A stretch of DNA of 64,000 nt from Cereibacter azotoformans (lineage in GTDB: Bacteria > Pseudomonadota > Alphaproteobacteria > Rhodobacterales > Rhodobacteraceae), in contig JAGFXX010000001.1 in the NCBI GenBank assembly GCA_017599285.1, forward strand, positions 1,054,001 through 1,118,000, given 5' to 3'. Below the pieces are notes generated by a model. It was not told where the DNA came from and made no database searches. It saw nothing but the letters and a program-made list of their open reading frames with translations. Of this stretch, positions 10,251 through 18,955 are shown piece by piece. The first letter of the stretch is position 1; every line of letters begins with the position of its first letter. Position numbers and translations under genes: made by a program.

Positions 10251-11294
10251 TCAATCCACCTTCACTTCCGCGGTCGGGCGCGGCGTGCTGGCGGTTTCCG
10301 GCGGCAGCACGGGGGTCGTCACGGTCGGCATGGTGCCGGTCAGGCTGTCAAGGAAGGCCACGACATGACCGACTTCCTCATCCGTCATGGTCTCGCCAAG
10401 CTGGCTCTCGGCCATGATCGTGACGGCCGTCTTCAGATCCCAGACCTTGCCCGAGTGGAAGTAGGGGGCGGTCACCCCTACGTTGCGCAGCGGAGCGGCA
10501 CGGAAGACATATTCGTCATCCACCGTCGCCGTGACGGCAAAGCGGCCCTTGTCGCCTTCGGGCAGAATGTCGGCGCCGGGCTTCTCGATCAGGCCGAACG
10601 GATAGTAGCCATGCCCGCCCACGTTCACGCCCGAGTGACAGGTCGAGCAACCCTTGTCGATGAAAAGCTCGAGCCCTGCGCGTTGTTCGGCCGTCAGTGC
10701 CTCGTCGTCGCCGTTCAGGAAGGCATCGAACGGCGCCGGCGTGATCAGCGTCGCTTCAAAGGCCTCGATCGCCATGGCCATGTTGTCGAAGTTGGTCGGC
10801 TCGGCTTCGTCGGGGAAGGCTCCGCTGAACCACTCCACATATTGCGGCATCGAGCGGAGCGTCCGTTCGACCTGCTCCGGCGTGTTGGCCATCTCGACAC
10901 CCGCCTGCACAGGGCCCTTGGCCTGCGCCTTCAGGTCCTCGGCGCGGCCGTCCCAGAATTGCGCCTCGTTCAGCACCGCGTTGAGCACGGTGGGCGAGTT
11001 CCGCGGGCCCTTCTGCCAGCCGTGGCCGACCGAGGTTTCCATGTTGTCGTCGCCGCCCGTCGTCAGGTTGTGGCAGGAGTAGCAGGAGAACACACCCGAA
11101 GCCGAGAGCCGCGGATCGAAGAAGAGCGCCTTGCCGAGCTCGATCTTCTCGGGGGTGATCCGGTTGCCCTTCACGGCCGGGACCGTCGAGGGCAGCGGGG
11201 CGAAATATTCCAGCGCCTTGTCCCGGAGGACGTCGGCCTGTGCCGCGCCGGCAAGCGCCGTGGTCGCGATCAGTGCGGTGAGGATCAGGCGCAT
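10251..11294 (-). CDS. Di-haem cytochrome c peroxidase
   Basis: This 347-aa periplasmic peroxidase reduces hydrogen peroxide with electrons from c-type cytochromes. It has a signal peptide (MRLILTALIATTALAGAAQA) and two haem-binding motifs: CYSCH near residue 91 and CSTCH near residue 216. Family blocks are GKALFFDPRLSASG, SPTVLNAVLNEAQFWDGRA and RAAPLRNVGVTAPYFHSG. MauG-like proteins share the fold, but the layout fits bacterial CcpA/CcpR. A perfect FNR-type box 64 bases upstream suggests induction at low oxygen. Confidence 0.93.
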   Translation of the reverse strand: MRLILTALIATTALAGAAQADVLRDKALEYFAPLPSTVPAVKGNRITPEKIELGKALFFDPRLSASGVFSCYSCHNLTTGGDDNMETSVGHGWQKGPRNSPTVLNAVLNEAQFWDGRAEDLKAQAKGPVQAGVEMANTPEQVERTLRSMPQYVEWFSGAFPDEAEPTNFDNMAMAIEAFEATLITPAPFDAFLNGDDEALTAEQRAGLELFIDKGCSTCHSGVNVGGHGYYPFGLIEKPGADILPEGDKGRFAVTATVDDEYVFRAAPLRNVGVTAPYFHSGKVWDLKTAVTIMAESQLGETMTDEEVGHVVAFLDSLTGTMPTVTTPVLPPETASTPRPTAEVKVD

Positions 11295-11357
11295 GGGGGT
11301 CTCCTGTGCAATCGTTTACGCGCTGATCGCAGGCTAACCGGAGCAAGCGAGCTTTCC

Positions 11358-11371
11358 TTGATTTAGATCAA
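11358..11371. promoter_or_regulatory. FNR/FnrL-type box
   Basis: A perfect TTGAT-TTAG-ATCAA palindrome matches the FNR consensus and lies 64 bases upstream of the minus-strand peroxidase start. The position suits activation by FnrL under low oxygen. The plus-strand waaA gene starts 93 bases on the other side. Confidence 0.8.
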
Positions 11372-11463
11372 TTCTAATATGCCAGTGTCGTACGACTTCG
11401 GATGTGCCGCTTGCTTCCGGATGGGTCCGGGGCCACAAGGCGCGGCAAGGAAAGGGCTCCCGC

Positions 11464-12687
11464 GTGACCTTCTACCGTCTCATCCTGATGCTGCTCCTGC
11501 CGTTCCTGCTGATGGGCGCGGGCTGGCGACGGCTGCGCGGAAGGGCCGTCGGGGGCGAGATCGCGGAGCGGCTCGCGCTGCGCGGCGGCAGCCGGGACCG
11601 GCCGCTCTGGCTGCACGGCGCCAGCAATGGCGAGATCACCTCGGCACGCTGGCTGGTCGAGGAGATCCTGGCGCGCGACCCGTCGCTCAGGATACTGATT
11701 TCCTGCAACAATCCGACAGCCCGGCAGATGGTCCGGGGCTGGGGCATCCCGCGAACCGAGGCCGTTCTCGCTCCCTGGGACACGCTGGGCGCCACCCGGC
11801 GCTTTCTGGCGCGGTGGCAGCCACGCGCGCTCCTCGTGCTCGAGAACGAGCTCTGGCCCGAGCGGATCGCAAGCTGCGCCGCCGGTGGCATCCCGGTGCT
11901 GGCCATCGGGGCGCGTCTGTCGGAGGGTTCGGCGCGCAACTGGCGGCGCGTGGCCCCCGCCCTCCTGCGGCGGACGCTCGCCCGGATCGACTGGCTCTCG
12001 GCACAGGACGAGGAGTCGGAGCGACGGTTCGTCGCGGCGGGCCTGCCGCGCGAGCGGTTGGGGCCGCGGCTCGTGCTCAAGGCCGGCGTGCGCCCCGCCG
12101 CGGTCGAGCCCCCCTTTCCCGCGCCGCCGCGCGCGCGCTGCCTGCTGGCCGCCTCGACCCACGAGGGCGAGGACGAGCCGGTGCTCGACGCCTTTCTCGC
12201 CGCCCGCCACCTCTTCGATCTGCTCGTGATCGCGCCCCGGCACCCCCGGAGAGGCCCCGAGATCGCCGGGCTCGCCTCCGCCCGTGGCCTGCGGGCCAGC
12301 CTCCGCTCGCGCGGCGAGCCCCCGGATGCGCCGGTCTATGTCGCGGACACGCTGGGCGAGATGGCGCTCTGGTATCGGCTCTGTGGAACGACCTTCATCG
12401 GCGGCACACTGGCCCCCCGCGGAGGCCACACGCCCTTCGAGCCGATGGAGGCGGGCTCCGCCCTCATCCACGGCCCGTCCGTCCACAATTTTGCCGAGAT
12501 CTTCGCCACCCTCGACAGGATGGGTGCGGCCCTCTTCGTCGCCGGTCCGGTCGAGCTTGCAGCGACGCTCGCCGACCTCGGGCCCGAGCAGCAGGAGGCC
12601 CTGACCGCGGCCGCCCGTCGGCTGCCACGCTCGGCCGATCCCGAACCGATCCTCTCGGCCCTCGCCCGCCTCACGTCGAGGCCGTAG
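11464..12687 (+). CDS. waaA: 3-deoxy-D-manno-octulosonic acid (Kdo) transferase
   Basis: This roughly 407-aa inner-membrane GT30 glycosyltransferase adds Kdo to lipid A precursors in lipopolysaccharide synthesis. It has an N-terminal membrane anchor (YRLILMLLLPFLLMGAGW), then family blocks LWLHGASNGEITSA, VLENELWPERI, ARLSEGSARNWRR and FIGGTLAPRGGHTPFEPMEAG near the C-terminus, with the PSVHNFAEIF nucleotide-sugar site. The GTG at 11464 is preferred because AAGGAAAGGG lies upstream at proper spacing; an ATG at 11404 has no ribosome binding site. Confidence 0.92.
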   Translation: MTFYRLILMLLLPFLLMGAGWRRLRGRAVGGEIAERLALRGGSRDRPLWLHGASNGEITSARWLVEEILARDPSLRILISCNNPTARQMVRGWGIPRTEAVLAPWDTLGATRRFLARWQPRALLVLENELWPERIASCAAGGIPVLAIGARLSEGSARNWRRVAPALLRRTLARIDWLSAQDEESERRFVAAGLPRERLGPRLVLKAGVRPAAVEPPFPAPPRARCLLAASTHEGEDEPVLDAFLAARHLFDLLVIAPRHPRRGPEIAGLASARGLRASLRSRGEPPDAPVYVADTLGEMALWYRLCGTTFIGGTLAPRGGHTPFEPMEAGSALIHGPSVHNFAEIFATLDRMGAALFVAGPVELAATLADLGPEQQEALTAAARRLPRSADPEPILSALARLTSRP

Positions 12688-13003
12688 AACTGGTAGTTTC
12701 GGCGCTCGAGGCCGTGGGCGCAGTGTGAGAGACGGCCGAGCATCCCGTTCCCACCGGAAACCGCCCCCGGCCGCGGATGCCTGTGTTCGCCGCCAACTCC
12801 ACCGGCCGCAGGGCTGGCTCGGCCGGGGGGGGCCTGTCGGAATTCTGAAGATCGCCTTGGGACCACGGCTGACGGGACGGACCAGTCTCGTAGGTTCCCG
12901 TCGTGCTTCGTGCACCTCGCCCGCCCGATCCCGGCCGCGGATCAGCAGGATGGGCGGCATGTGCCCCACTCACAATCCCGTGACTGCGCGGCAGGAAATA
13001 TCA
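12688..13003. other. Non-coding stretch with a nested inverted repeat
   Basis: No convincing gene lies here. The main feature is a 9-bp inverted repeat, CGGCCGAGC (12733-12741) and GCTCGGCCG (12817-12825), with a second pair GCATCC/GGATGC (12740-12745 / 12775-12780) nested inside. It could be a structured RNA on either strand, or the processing and termination region after waaA. Confidence 0.5.
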
Positions 13004-13077
13004 TGGAGGCGGGTACCGGAATCGAACCGGTCTTCACGGATTTGCAATCCGCTGCGTAACCTCTCCGCCAACCCGCC
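13004..13077 (-). tRNA. tRNA-Cys (GCA)
   Basis: The minus strand folds into a full cloverleaf: acceptor GGCGGGT / ACCCGCC, anticodon arm GGATT-GCA-AATCC, and T-arm with GGTTCGATTCC. The discriminator is U, as expected for tRNA-Cys, and the 3' CCA is encoded. Confidence 0.96.
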
Positions 13078-13272
13078 GGAGCGCGTTTCGTGTAGTGGCT
13101 TGCGCCGGGGAGGTCAAGGGGCTCTGTGCAGCCTTGGCGCTTGCGTCCGGCGCAAAGACCGCTATAAGGCCGCATCCTTCCGCACTCATGCGAACCGGCG
13201 CAGACTCTCGTGGACGGGCCGCGGAAGGCAAGGCTCGACCTATGAAATGCGCCCGACAGAACTGGAGACCGC

Positions 13273-13671
13273 ATGCCTCTCTACGAGCATGTCTTCATCT
13301 CGCGTCAGGATCTTTCCAACGCGCAGGCCGAAGGCCTCATCGAACATTTCTCGACGGTCCTCGCGGACAACGGCGGCAAGGTCGTGGATCGCGAATACTG
13401 GGGCGTCAAGACGATGGCCTACAAGATCAACAAGAACCGCAAGGGCCACTATGCCTTCCTGAAGTCGGACGCCCCCTCGGCGGCCGTGCAGGAGATGGAG
13501 CGCCTGATGCGCCTCCATGACGACGTGATGCGCGTCCTCACCATCAAGGTGGACAAGCACGCCGAGGGCCCCTCGATCCAGATGCAGAAGCGCGACGAGC
13601 GCGAGCGCGGCGACCGGGGCGACCGTCCCGACCGCGGTGACCGCGGCGAGCGCGGCGGCTTCCGTCGCTGA
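13273..13671 (+). CDS. rpsF: 30S ribosomal protein S6
   Basis: This 132-aa S6 protein opens with [20 protein letters not shown] and carries [19 protein letters not shown]. It binds 16S rRNA as a partner of S18, encoded next. The C-terminus is an Arg/Asp/Gly-rich tail ([17 protein letters not shown]) common in alphaproteobacteria and likely disordered. It heads the rpsF-rpsR-rplI operon. Confidence 0.97.
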   Translation: MPLYEHVFISRQDLSNAQAEGLIEHFSTVLADNGGKVVDREYWGVKTMAYKINKNRKGHYAFLKSDAPSAAVQEMERLMRLHDDVMRVLTIKVDKHAEGPSIQMQKRDERERGDRGDRPDRGDRGERGGFRR

Positions 13672-13691
13672 TCGGGCAGAGGAGAGATCAC

Positions 13692-13919
13692 ATGGCCAAC
13701 AAACCCTTCTTCCGTCGCCGCAAAGTCTGCCCCTTCTCGGGCGACAATGCTCCCGCGATCGACTACAAGGACACCCGTCTGCTGCAGCGCTACATTTCCG
13801 AGCGCGGCAAGATCGTGCCCTCGCGCATCACCGCCGTCTCGGCCAAGAAGCAGCGTGAACTCGCCGCCGCCATCAAGCGTGCGCGTTTCCTCGCCCTGCT
13901 CCCCTACGCCGTGAAGTGA
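13692..13919 (+). CDS. rpsR: 30S ribosomal protein S18
   Basis: This 75-aa S18 protein shows [22 protein letters not shown] and [20 protein letters not shown], both diagnostic. GAGGAGA lies before the ATG. It pairs with S6 on the ribosome platform. It lies 20 bases after rpsF and 10 bases before rplI. Confidence 0.98.
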   Translation: MANKPFFRRRKVCPFSGDNAPAIDYKDTRLLQRYISERGKIVPSRITAVSAKKQRELAAAIKRARFLALLPYAVK

Positions 13920-13929
13920 GGAGCTGAAC

Positions 13930-14499
13930 ATGCAAGTCATCCTTCTCCAGCGTGTGGCCAAGCTTGGCCAGATGGGCGAGGTCGTGAACGTCAAGGACGG
14001 TTACGCCCGCAACTACCTGCTGCCGCAGGGCAAGGCGCTGCGCGCCAACGAGTCGAACATCAAGTCGTTCGAGGCCCGCAAGGCCCAGCTCGAAGCGCAG
14101 AACCTCGAGACCAAGAAAGAGGCCGCCGCCGTCGCCGAGAAACTCGACGGCCAGAGCTTCGTCGTGATCCGCTCGGCCTCGGACGCCGGCGCGCTTTACG
14201 GCTCGGTCACCACCCGTGACGCGGCCGATGCCGCCACCGAGGCCGGCTTCACCGTGGACCGCGGCCAGGTCGTCCTCGATCGTCCGATCAAGGAACTGGG
14301 CCTGCACACCGTCACCGTGACGCTGCACCCGGAAGTCGCGGTCAAGATCACGCTGAACGTGGCTCGCTCGCCGGAAGAAGCCGAGCTGCAGGCGTCGGGC
14401 AAGTCGATCCAGGAGCTTGCCGCCGAGGCGGAAGCCGCGGCCGACTTCGAGATCGCCGAACTGTTCGACGAGATCGGCGCCGCCTCGCAGGACGAGTAA
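13930..14499 (+). CDS. rplI: 50S ribosomal protein L9
   Basis: This 189-aa L9 protein begins [20 protein letters not shown] with [16 protein letters not shown], then a long connecting helix and the C-terminal domain ([26 protein letters not shown]). It is longer than the roughly 150-aa E. coli protein because of an acidic C-terminal extension typical of alphaproteobacteria. A strong terminator follows. Confidence 0.97.
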   Translation: MQVILLQRVAKLGQMGEVVNVKDGYARNYLLPQGKALRANESNIKSFEARKAQLEAQNLETKKEAAAVAEKLDGQSFVVIRSASDAGALYGSVTTRDAADAATEAGFTVDRGQVVLDRPIKELGLHTVTVTLHPEVAVKITLNVARSPEEAELQASGKSIQELAAEAEAAADFEIAELFDEIGAASQDE

Positions 14500-14520
14500 T
14501 CGGGTCACATCGCCCTAGGA

Positions 14521-14548
14521 AAGCCGCGCCTTCGGGCGCGGCTTTTTT
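14521..14548 (+). terminator. Terminator of rpsF-rpsR-rplI
   Basis: A perfect 10-bp stem (AAGCCGCGCC / GGCGCGGCTT) with a TTCG loop runs into TTTT, 21 bases after the rplI stop. Confidence 0.95.
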
Positions 14549-14651
14549 CATGCGCCAAGGCAACGGGCTGGGCCCGCCACCACACCGGATCGTCGCCGAG
14601 CGCAGACCCATTCCTCGAACGGCGTCGCCGGAGCCGGTTCAGGCGCCCACG

Positions 14652-14679
14652 AAAAAGGCCGCCCCCGAAGGAGCGGCCC
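14652..14679 (-). terminator. Terminator of tig
   Basis: On the minus strand GGCCGCTCC-TTCG-GGGGCGGCC runs into TTTTTC, 23 bases after the tig stop. One pair in the stem is a G-U wobble. Confidence 0.9.
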
Positions 14680-14701
14680 GGTGCCTCGCGGTGGCGAGGG
14701 A

Positions 14702-16036
14702 TCACATCTCGTCGAGCGCCTCGATGGCCTTCTGCAGGTCGTCCTTGCCGACCTCCTTCTCGGTCACGGTCGCGCCCTCGAGGATCAGGTCCACGACCTT
14801 GTCCTCGAAGATCGGAGCGCGAAGCTGCTGCTGGATCTGCGGGTTCTTCTGGACGAACTCGAAATAGGCCCGCTCCTGCCCCGGATACTGGCGGGCCTGG
14901 GCGAGCACCGCCTGGGTCATCTCGGCATCCGTCACGGTCACTTCGGCCTTGCGGCCGATCTCGGCCAGCAGCAGCCCGAGGCGCACGCGACGCTCGGCCA
15001 GCGCCTTGTGCTCGTCGGTGGGCTCGATGGTGCCGTGGTTGTGGCCATGCTCTTCGGGGTGCTCCTCGTGCCAGAGCTGGTGCGCGATCTGATGCGCCTC
15101 GGCCTCGACGAGCTTCGAGGGCAGCTCGAAGCTGACCATCGTGTCGAGCTGGTCAAGCAGGGCGCGCTTGAGCACCGCGCGCGAGGCGCCCTTGTATTCG
15201 GCCTCGAGCCGCTCGGCGATCTGCGCCTTGAGCGCGGCGAGATCCTCGGCGCCGTATTTCTTCGCCAGCTCGTCGTCGATCTCGGCGGGCTTCGGCGCCT
15301 TGACCGCCTTCACGGTGCAGGCAAACTCCGCTTCCTTGCCGGCAAGGTGCTTCGCGCCGTATTCGGTCGGGAAGGTCACCTTCACCGTCACCTCGTCCTC
15401 GACCTTGGCGCCGACGAGCTGCTCCTCGAAGCCGGGAATGAACGAGCCCGAGCCCAGCACCAGCGGATAATCCTCGGCCGAGCCGCCCTCGAACAGCTCG
15501 CCATCGACGGAGCCCTTGAAGTCGATCACGATCTGGTCGCCGTCCTTGGCCTTCGAGCCCTTGCGGCGGTCGTCGAAGTTCTGGGCCGACTCGGCCAGGT
15601 TCTTCAGCGCCTCGTCAACGGCGGCCTCGTCGGCCTTCACCACCAGACGCTCGAGCGTGACTTTCGAGGTCTCGATCTCGGGGATCTCGGGCAGCGCCTC
15701 GTATTTCATCTCGACGACGACGTCGGTGCCTTCCTGCCAGGTCTCGCCATCGACCATGCGGACTTCCGGCTGCATCGCCGGACGGTCGCCCGAGGTCTCG
15801 AGATGGTCGCGCATGGCGCCATCGATGGCGTCCTGCATGGCATCGCCGAGAAGGCGCGGCCCGAACTGCTTCCTGAGCATCGCGAGCGGAACCTTACCCT
15901 TGCGGAAGCCCTTCATCTCGATGTCGGGCTGCGCCTCGACGAGCTTTTCCTGGACCTTCGCGTCCAGTTCGGCGGCGGTCACCGTGATGGTGTACGCGCG
16001 CTTCAGACCTTCCTTCAGGGTCTCGGTGACCTGCAT
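14702..16036 (-). CDS. tig: Trigger factor
   Basis: This 444-aa ribosome-bound chaperone and peptidyl-prolyl isomerase meets nascent chains at the exit tunnel. The N-terminal ribosome-binding domain begins [19 protein letters not shown] with the signature [17 protein letters not shown] near residue 45. The FKBP-like domain ([35 protein letters not shown]) follows from about 155, then the helical C-terminal domain. The ATG at 16036 has GAGGACGGA upstream. A longer in-frame ORF extends only into the neighbouring tRNA-Leu and is not real. tRNA-Leu lies 25 bases upstream on the same strand. Confidence 0.97.
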   Translation of the reverse strand: MQVTETLKEGLKRAYTITVTAAELDAKVQEKLVEAQPDIEMKGFRKGKVPLAMLRKQFGPRLLGDAMQDAIDGAMRDHLETSGDRPAMQPEVRMVDGETWQEGTDVVVEMKYEALPEIPEIETSKVTLERLVVKADEAAVDEALKNLAESAQNFDDRRKGSKAKDGDQIVIDFKGSVDGELFEGGSAEDYPLVLGSGSFIPGFEEQLVGAKVEDEVTVKVTFPTEYGAKHLAGKEAEFACTVKAVKAPKPAEIDDELAKKYGAEDLAALKAQIAERLEAEYKGASRAVLKRALLDQLDTMVSFELPSKLVEAEAHQIAHQLWHEEHPEEHGHNHGTIEPTDEHKALAERRVRLGLLLAEIGRKAEVTVTDAEMTQAVLAQARQYPGQERAYFEFVQKNPQIQQQLRAPIFEDKVVDLILEGATVTEKEVGKDDLQKAIEALDEM

Positions 16037-16060
16037 GTCTTTCCGTCCTCTTTGTTCCTC

Positions 16061-16145
16061 TGGTGCGGGTGAAGGGATTTGAACCCCCACGCCTCTCGGC
16101 GCCAGAACCTAAATCTGGTGCGTCTACCAGTTTCGCCACACCCGC
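16061..16145 (-). tRNA. tRNA-Leu (UAG)
   Basis: The minus strand folds as a class II tRNA: acceptor GCGGGTG / CACCCGC, anticodon arm CCAGA-TTTAGGT-TCTGG with UAG, and a long variable arm (CGCCGAGAGGCG). The T-arm has GGTTCAAATCC. The discriminator is A and CCA is encoded. Confidence 0.96.
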
Positions 16146-16345
16146 CTTCGGGGGTCGCGCCAGAGGCACGCCCCGAAAATCCGCGCCCTTCTAGCAAAGG
16201 GGCCGCGCCGATGCGAGAGGAAAAGCGAGCATCGGCGGGCCGAGGTGCCCTCTCTTCGCCCCAAACTTCCGCCTCCCTGCCTTAGAAATGCTCCATCCTC
16301 CGTGATTCATCGCCGACGCGACCGAAACGGTGGAAAGGAACGACC

Positions 16346-16816
16346 ATGGGCGCCACTCCTCGCGGCGAGACCGCACTTCGGCATCTTGTGCGGCTTGCCG
16401 CCGGAACAGCCGTCCACACCCTGCGCGGCACCCTGCCGGTCGAGGCGCTGCGCGAGGGAGACCGGGTGATCGCGCGCTCGGGGGCCATCCGGCTGGAGCG
16501 CGTGTGGCTCGAGGCGCCGCGGGATGTCGAGGTGGTGCATGTGGGGGCCGGCACGGTGGCGCATGGCCGACCGGAAGGGGCGCAACGGATACCGGCGGAC
16601 CAGCCGCTGCTTCTGCGGGGCGAGCGGGCGGATCTCGTCTATGGCCGCAGTCCCGTCACGGTGCCCGCCCGGCGGATCGTGGACGGGCGGCTGACGCGGC
16701 TCCTTCGCGTGCCGGACCTGCGGCTGGTGACGCTTGCCTTCGCCGCACCGGCCGCGATCCAGGCGGGCGATCTCGAGCCGGTGACCTGCCCCGAGAGTGC
16801 CGCCGCAAGCGCGTGA
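16346..16816 (+). CDS. Hint-domain (hedgehog/intein-like) protein
   Basis: The 156-aa product resembles the stand-alone Hint-domain proteins common in Rhodobacteraceae: AAGTAVHTLRGTLPVEALREGDRV matches the first Hint block, and ADQPLLLRGERADLVYG a later block. In self-processing Hint domains a Cys or Ser starts the first block. Here the position before GT is Ala (RLAAGTAV), so splicing or cleavage is unlikely. GGAAAGGAACGACC before the ATG supports the start. Its cellular role is unknown. Confidence 0.7.
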   Translation: MGATPRGETALRHLVRLAAGTAVHTLRGTLPVEALREGDRVIARSGAIRLERVWLEAPRDVEVVHVGAGTVAHGRPEGAQRIPADQPLLLRGERADLVYGRSPVTVPARRIVDGRLTRLLRVPDLRLVTLAFAAPAAIQAGDLEPVTCPESAAASA

Positions 16817-16832
16817 CTTTGACGCTGCCGCC

Positions 16833-17660
16833 TCAGAGCCCGAGGCTTCGGAAGACGGCGGGAAGCGCCTCGGGCAGATCCTCTGCGATCAGGCCCGGAC
16901 CCACGCGGCGCGCAGCCTCGGCGTGAAGCCAGACGCCCGTCTCGGCCGCCTCCTGCGGTGGCAGGCCACGGGCGAGCAACCCGGCGATGAGGCCCGCGAG
17001 CACGTCGCCCGCGCCGGCGGTTGCAAGCCACGGGGCGGAGGCCGCCCCCGTGGCCGCGTGCAGCGCCAGCCCGTCCGGCCCCGCGATCAGCGTCTCGGCC
17101 CCCTTCAGCAGCACCACGCAGCCCGAACGGGTCGCGGCCGCCACCACGGCATCGGGGCGTGGCACCGACGCGAGGTCCGGGAAGAGCCTCTGGAACTCGC
17201 CCCCGTGCGGGGTCAGGACGCAGGAGGGGTGGAGATGGGCGGCAAGGCACGGGTCGCGCGCCAGAAGTGTCAGCGCATCGGCATCGAGCACCGCCGGACG
17301 CCCCGAGGCCAGAGTTGCGGCCACCAGTTCGGCCCGCACCGGCTCGAGCCCCAGCCCCGGCCCGAGACAGATCGCGTTCAGGCGCCGGTCCTCGAGCAGC
17401 CGCTCGAGATCCTCGGCCGCATCGACCGCACGCAGCATCACCGCATCGAGCCGCGCCGCATTCTCACCCACCGCCGCGCGGGGACAGCCGAGCGTGACAA
17501 GCCCCGCCCCCACCCGGAGCGCCGCCCGCGCCGCCAGCCGCGCCGCACCGCCATGACCGGGCGGGCCGGACAGCACCAGCGCATGGCCGTGGTCATACTT
17601 GTGCTGCCCCTCGTGCTTGGCGAGGCGCTGCGGATCGGGGGCGCGGACCGCGCGGATCAT
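16833..17660 (-). CDS. nnrD: ADP/ATP-dependent NAD(P)H-hydrate dehydratase
   Basis: This roughly 275-aa dehydratase of the ribokinase-like fold repairs hydrated NAD(P)H. Diagnostic blocks are HKYDHGHALVLSGPPGHGGAA, NAICLGPGLG, VLDADALTLLA, CVLTPHGGEFQRLFPD and the catalytic ATAGAGDVLAGLIAGLLA. In most bacteria this domain is fused behind NnrE. Here its ATG overlaps the nnrE stop as ATGA in another frame. Either the fusion has split into coupled genes, or there is a one-base frameshift. Confidence 0.9.
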   Translation of the reverse strand: MIRAVRAPDPQRLAKHEGQHKYDHGHALVLSGPPGHGGAARLAARAALRVGAGLVTLGCPRAAVGENAARLDAVMLRAVDAAEDLERLLEDRRLNAICLGPGLGLEPVRAELVAATLASGRPAVLDADALTLLARDPCLAAHLHPSCVLTPHGGEFQRLFPDLASVPRPDAVVAAATRSGCVVLLKGAETLIAGPDGLALHAATGAASAPWLATAGAGDVLAGLIAGLLARGLPPQEAAETGVWLHAEAARRVGPGLIAEDLPEALPAVFRSLGL

Positions 17661-18394
17661 GCCGGCAGGCCGATGTCGGCCACGACGATGCGCACGCCCC
17701 CGGCCCGGAGCCGGGCGTGAACGGGCTTTTCCGCATGGAAGGTCACGACAAGGTCGGGTTCGAACGGACGCTGGCCCAGCGGCTCGCCCGTGTCGCAATC
17801 ACAGCCCGTCGGCACGTCCACGCTGACCCTGCGGATCTCGGTCCCGCTCTCGCTCTCGCTCCAGCGACCCCACGCCGTCCAGAACGGGCGCAGCAGATCG
17901 TCCGCCGGGCGGGTCTGCCCGATCCCAAGGAGGGCATCGACCACCAGAAGCCGCTCGGGCACGTCGCGCGCCCTATCGGGCAAGCTCTCGAGGGGAAGAC
18001 AGCGCCCCCCAAGGTCGCGCCAGCGCCGCGCGTTGGTCCAGGCATCGCCGCCGGAACGGGCCGCCGGTTCGCGCGCCACGTCATCGGGCGGAAAAAGCGC
18101 CTCCCACCCCTTGGCACAGACCGTGACCTTCCAGCCGCGCGCCCGGAGCAGCCGCGCCACGACAAAGCCGTCACCCCCGTTGTTGCCGGGTCCGCAGAGC
18201 ACGAGTGCCTCGGCCGCATGGTCAAGATGCGGCCATTGCGCGAGAACAGCCTGCACGACGCCCTCGCCCGCCCTCTCCATCAGTTGCAGCCCGGTGACCG
18301 TCCCTGCCTCCATAGCAGCCGCTTCGATGGCGCGCATTTGGGCAGATGTGACAGTTTGAACCGTTTTGCGCTCCGCCGCGTTCTTATCCTGCAT
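17657..18394 (-). CDS. nnrE: NAD(P)H-hydrate epimerase
   Basis: This 245-aa YjeF N-terminal domain protein interconverts R and S forms of hydrated NAD(P)H so the dehydratase can repair both. It carries LMERAGEGVVQAVL, the CGPGNNGGDGFVVARLLRARG Rossmann motif, VVDALLGIGQTR and SVDVPTGCDCDTGEP. It ends in TGA inside the nnrD start codon. The upstream gap separates it from divergent glnB. Confidence 0.9.
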   Translation of the reverse strand: MQDKNAAERKTVQTVTSAQMRAIEAAAMEAGTVTGLQLMERAGEGVVQAVLAQWPHLDHAAEALVLCGPGNNGGDGFVVARLLRARGWKVTVCAKGWEALFPPDDVAREPAARSGGDAWTNARRWRDLGGRCLPLESLPDRARDVPERLLVVDALLGIGQTRPADDLLRPFWTAWGRWSESESGTEIRRVSVDVPTGCDCDTGEPLGQRPFEPDLVVTFHAEKPVHARLRAGGVRIVVADIGLPA

Positions 18395-18403
18395 ATCGCC
18401 TGA

Positions 18404-18874
<471 letters not shown>

Positions 18875-18955
18875 CCCCGAACGGGGCCCCAAGGAACAGC
18901 GGCCGGCGCGGCAGAACCGGCCCATCGACAGCGATCCTTCAGCAAAGGGAAGACT

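Noticed and set aside
12336..12866. Minus-strand frame opposite the end of waaA
   Set aside because: It is antisense to a well-supported gene and has no ribosome binding site; its apparent pattern is a shadow of waaA.
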